From assembly GCA_944470555.2 (NCBI GenBank), contig OX104127.1, positions 91,350,708-91,414,707 of the forward strand: a stretch of DNA of 64,000 nucleotides, given 5' to 3'. The stretch is from Heterobilharzia americana (Eukaryota; Platyhelminthes; Trematoda; Strigeidida; Schistosomatidae). The notes under the pieces were generated by a model. That model saw nothing but the letters and a program-made list of their open reading frames with translations. It ran no database searches and was not told the origin of the DNA. How positions within the stretch are numbered: position 1 is the first letter of the stretch; each line of letters begins with the position of its first letter. Made by a program: the position numbers and the translations under genes. Positions 63,430-64,000 of this stretch are shown here, piece by piece.

Positions 63430-64000
63430 CATGATCCATAAGTAAGTGATGTTTGACCTACTGTTCAAAGGACTTACACACACCACTGTACTCTCTCCAT
63501 GCTGGAATACACCGACCAGTATCAAGGAGTTGCTAGGAACTCGCAGGTACCCAGTGTTTATTAGCGGGACGTTCTTCAAATCCATAAGCAGCTTTACTCG
63601 TAGTCTTCATGGGAGCTTGTAAATGCACATCTATACCTTCTAGAGGTTCGTTAGCTATCTAAGAATCTGCTCAGGTTAGTATGCAGTTACAATACTTCAT
63701 GCAAACTGTTTGCCTACGTCAAAGTCTTTGAAGACGCCAAAACCCAGGAAATTGTCATATAATAAAGCGCCATCATAATCCGAAGAGTTGATCCAGAAGG
63801 GATACCGGCCCATCAGCAGCTGACTGTAATATGATCTGTTTTAGTCCCAGATAGTACAACGGTGGTGGGTGTACACCTGCTAGAAATAGGTTGTGCAAAG
63901 CTGCAGAATACGTTCCCCACTATTTGATCTGTTACCTACTGGTCTCCATCGGTCAACCGAATGGAGAAAAATTGAAATGCACTCAGCAACCTTATGCACA
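63430..64000. other. Unassigned sequence
   Basis: No gene or element recognised; GC is a little higher than in the preceding part. Confidence 0.4.

Noticed and set aside
1..64000. CRISPR array, bacterial operon, integron or phage
   Set aside because: No regularly spaced repeats or bacterial-style gene packing; introns and retroelements mark a eukaryotic genome.
1..64000. LTR retrotransposon or endogenous retrovirus
   Set aside because: No gag, protease, integrase or paired LTRs were recognised; all RT sequences are of non-LTR or PLE type.

Overview
The window looks like nuclear DNA of a blood fluke (Schistosoma or a close relative). It is AT-rich, its genes are split by very long repeat-filled introns, one gene has a 35-base intron near its 5' end, and it carries Sm-alpha-type hammerhead ribozyme sequences, tRNA-derived SINEs, Penelope-like elements (PLEs) and two families of endonuclease/reverse-transcriptase non-LTR elements. 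I label the two non-LTR families RTE-A (C-terminal motif RWLGHVLRMP) and RTE-B ((TAA)n tail); these labels are mine and their exact family names are not settled here.

Three host genes can be read. (1) ATG12, an intronless autophagy ubiquitin-like protein (+, 6303-6626). (2) MAD2L2/REV7, a HORMA-domain protein (+, 6683-33321), reconstructed from seven exons with an eighth possible cassette exon; introns up to 16.3 kb make a roughly 198-residue protein span 26.6 kb. Its candidate splice acceptor lies only 52 bases after the ATG12 stop, so the two genes look like one transcription unit resolved by spliced-leader trans-splicing. (3) AGA, lysosomal aspartylglucosaminidase (-, 39351-56497), five exons, frame-consistent, 360 residues, with the autocleavage and catalytic Asp-Thr intact. 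MAD2L2 and AGA converge. A weaker candidate is the 5' end of another + strand gene at 60794.

Layout: 1-6.28 kb has no recognised gene; 6.3-6.9 kb holds ATG12 and the first two MAD2L2 exons; 6.9-23.2 kb is MAD2L2 intron 2, packed with RTE-A copies; 23.2-33.3 kb holds the remaining MAD2L2 exons with RTE-B, RTE-A and SINE insertions; 33.5-38.9 kb is an intergenic nest of PLE, RTE-A and RTE-B followed by a foldback pair of hammerheads; 39.3-56.5 kb is AGA with a full-length RTE-B and three PLE copies in its introns; 56.5-64 kb is repeats, a palindromic SINE pair, a PLE 5' fragment and otherwise unrecognised sequence.

The transposons are nearly all broken, but several insertions keep clear target-site duplications, so their relative order can be read. 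The points most worth following are the ATG12-MAD2L2 dicistron, the inverted hammerhead pair around a tRNA-like segment, and an 838-base almost identical tract shared by two otherwise diverged RTE-A copies. All similarity statements are by eye; no alignment or database search was run.
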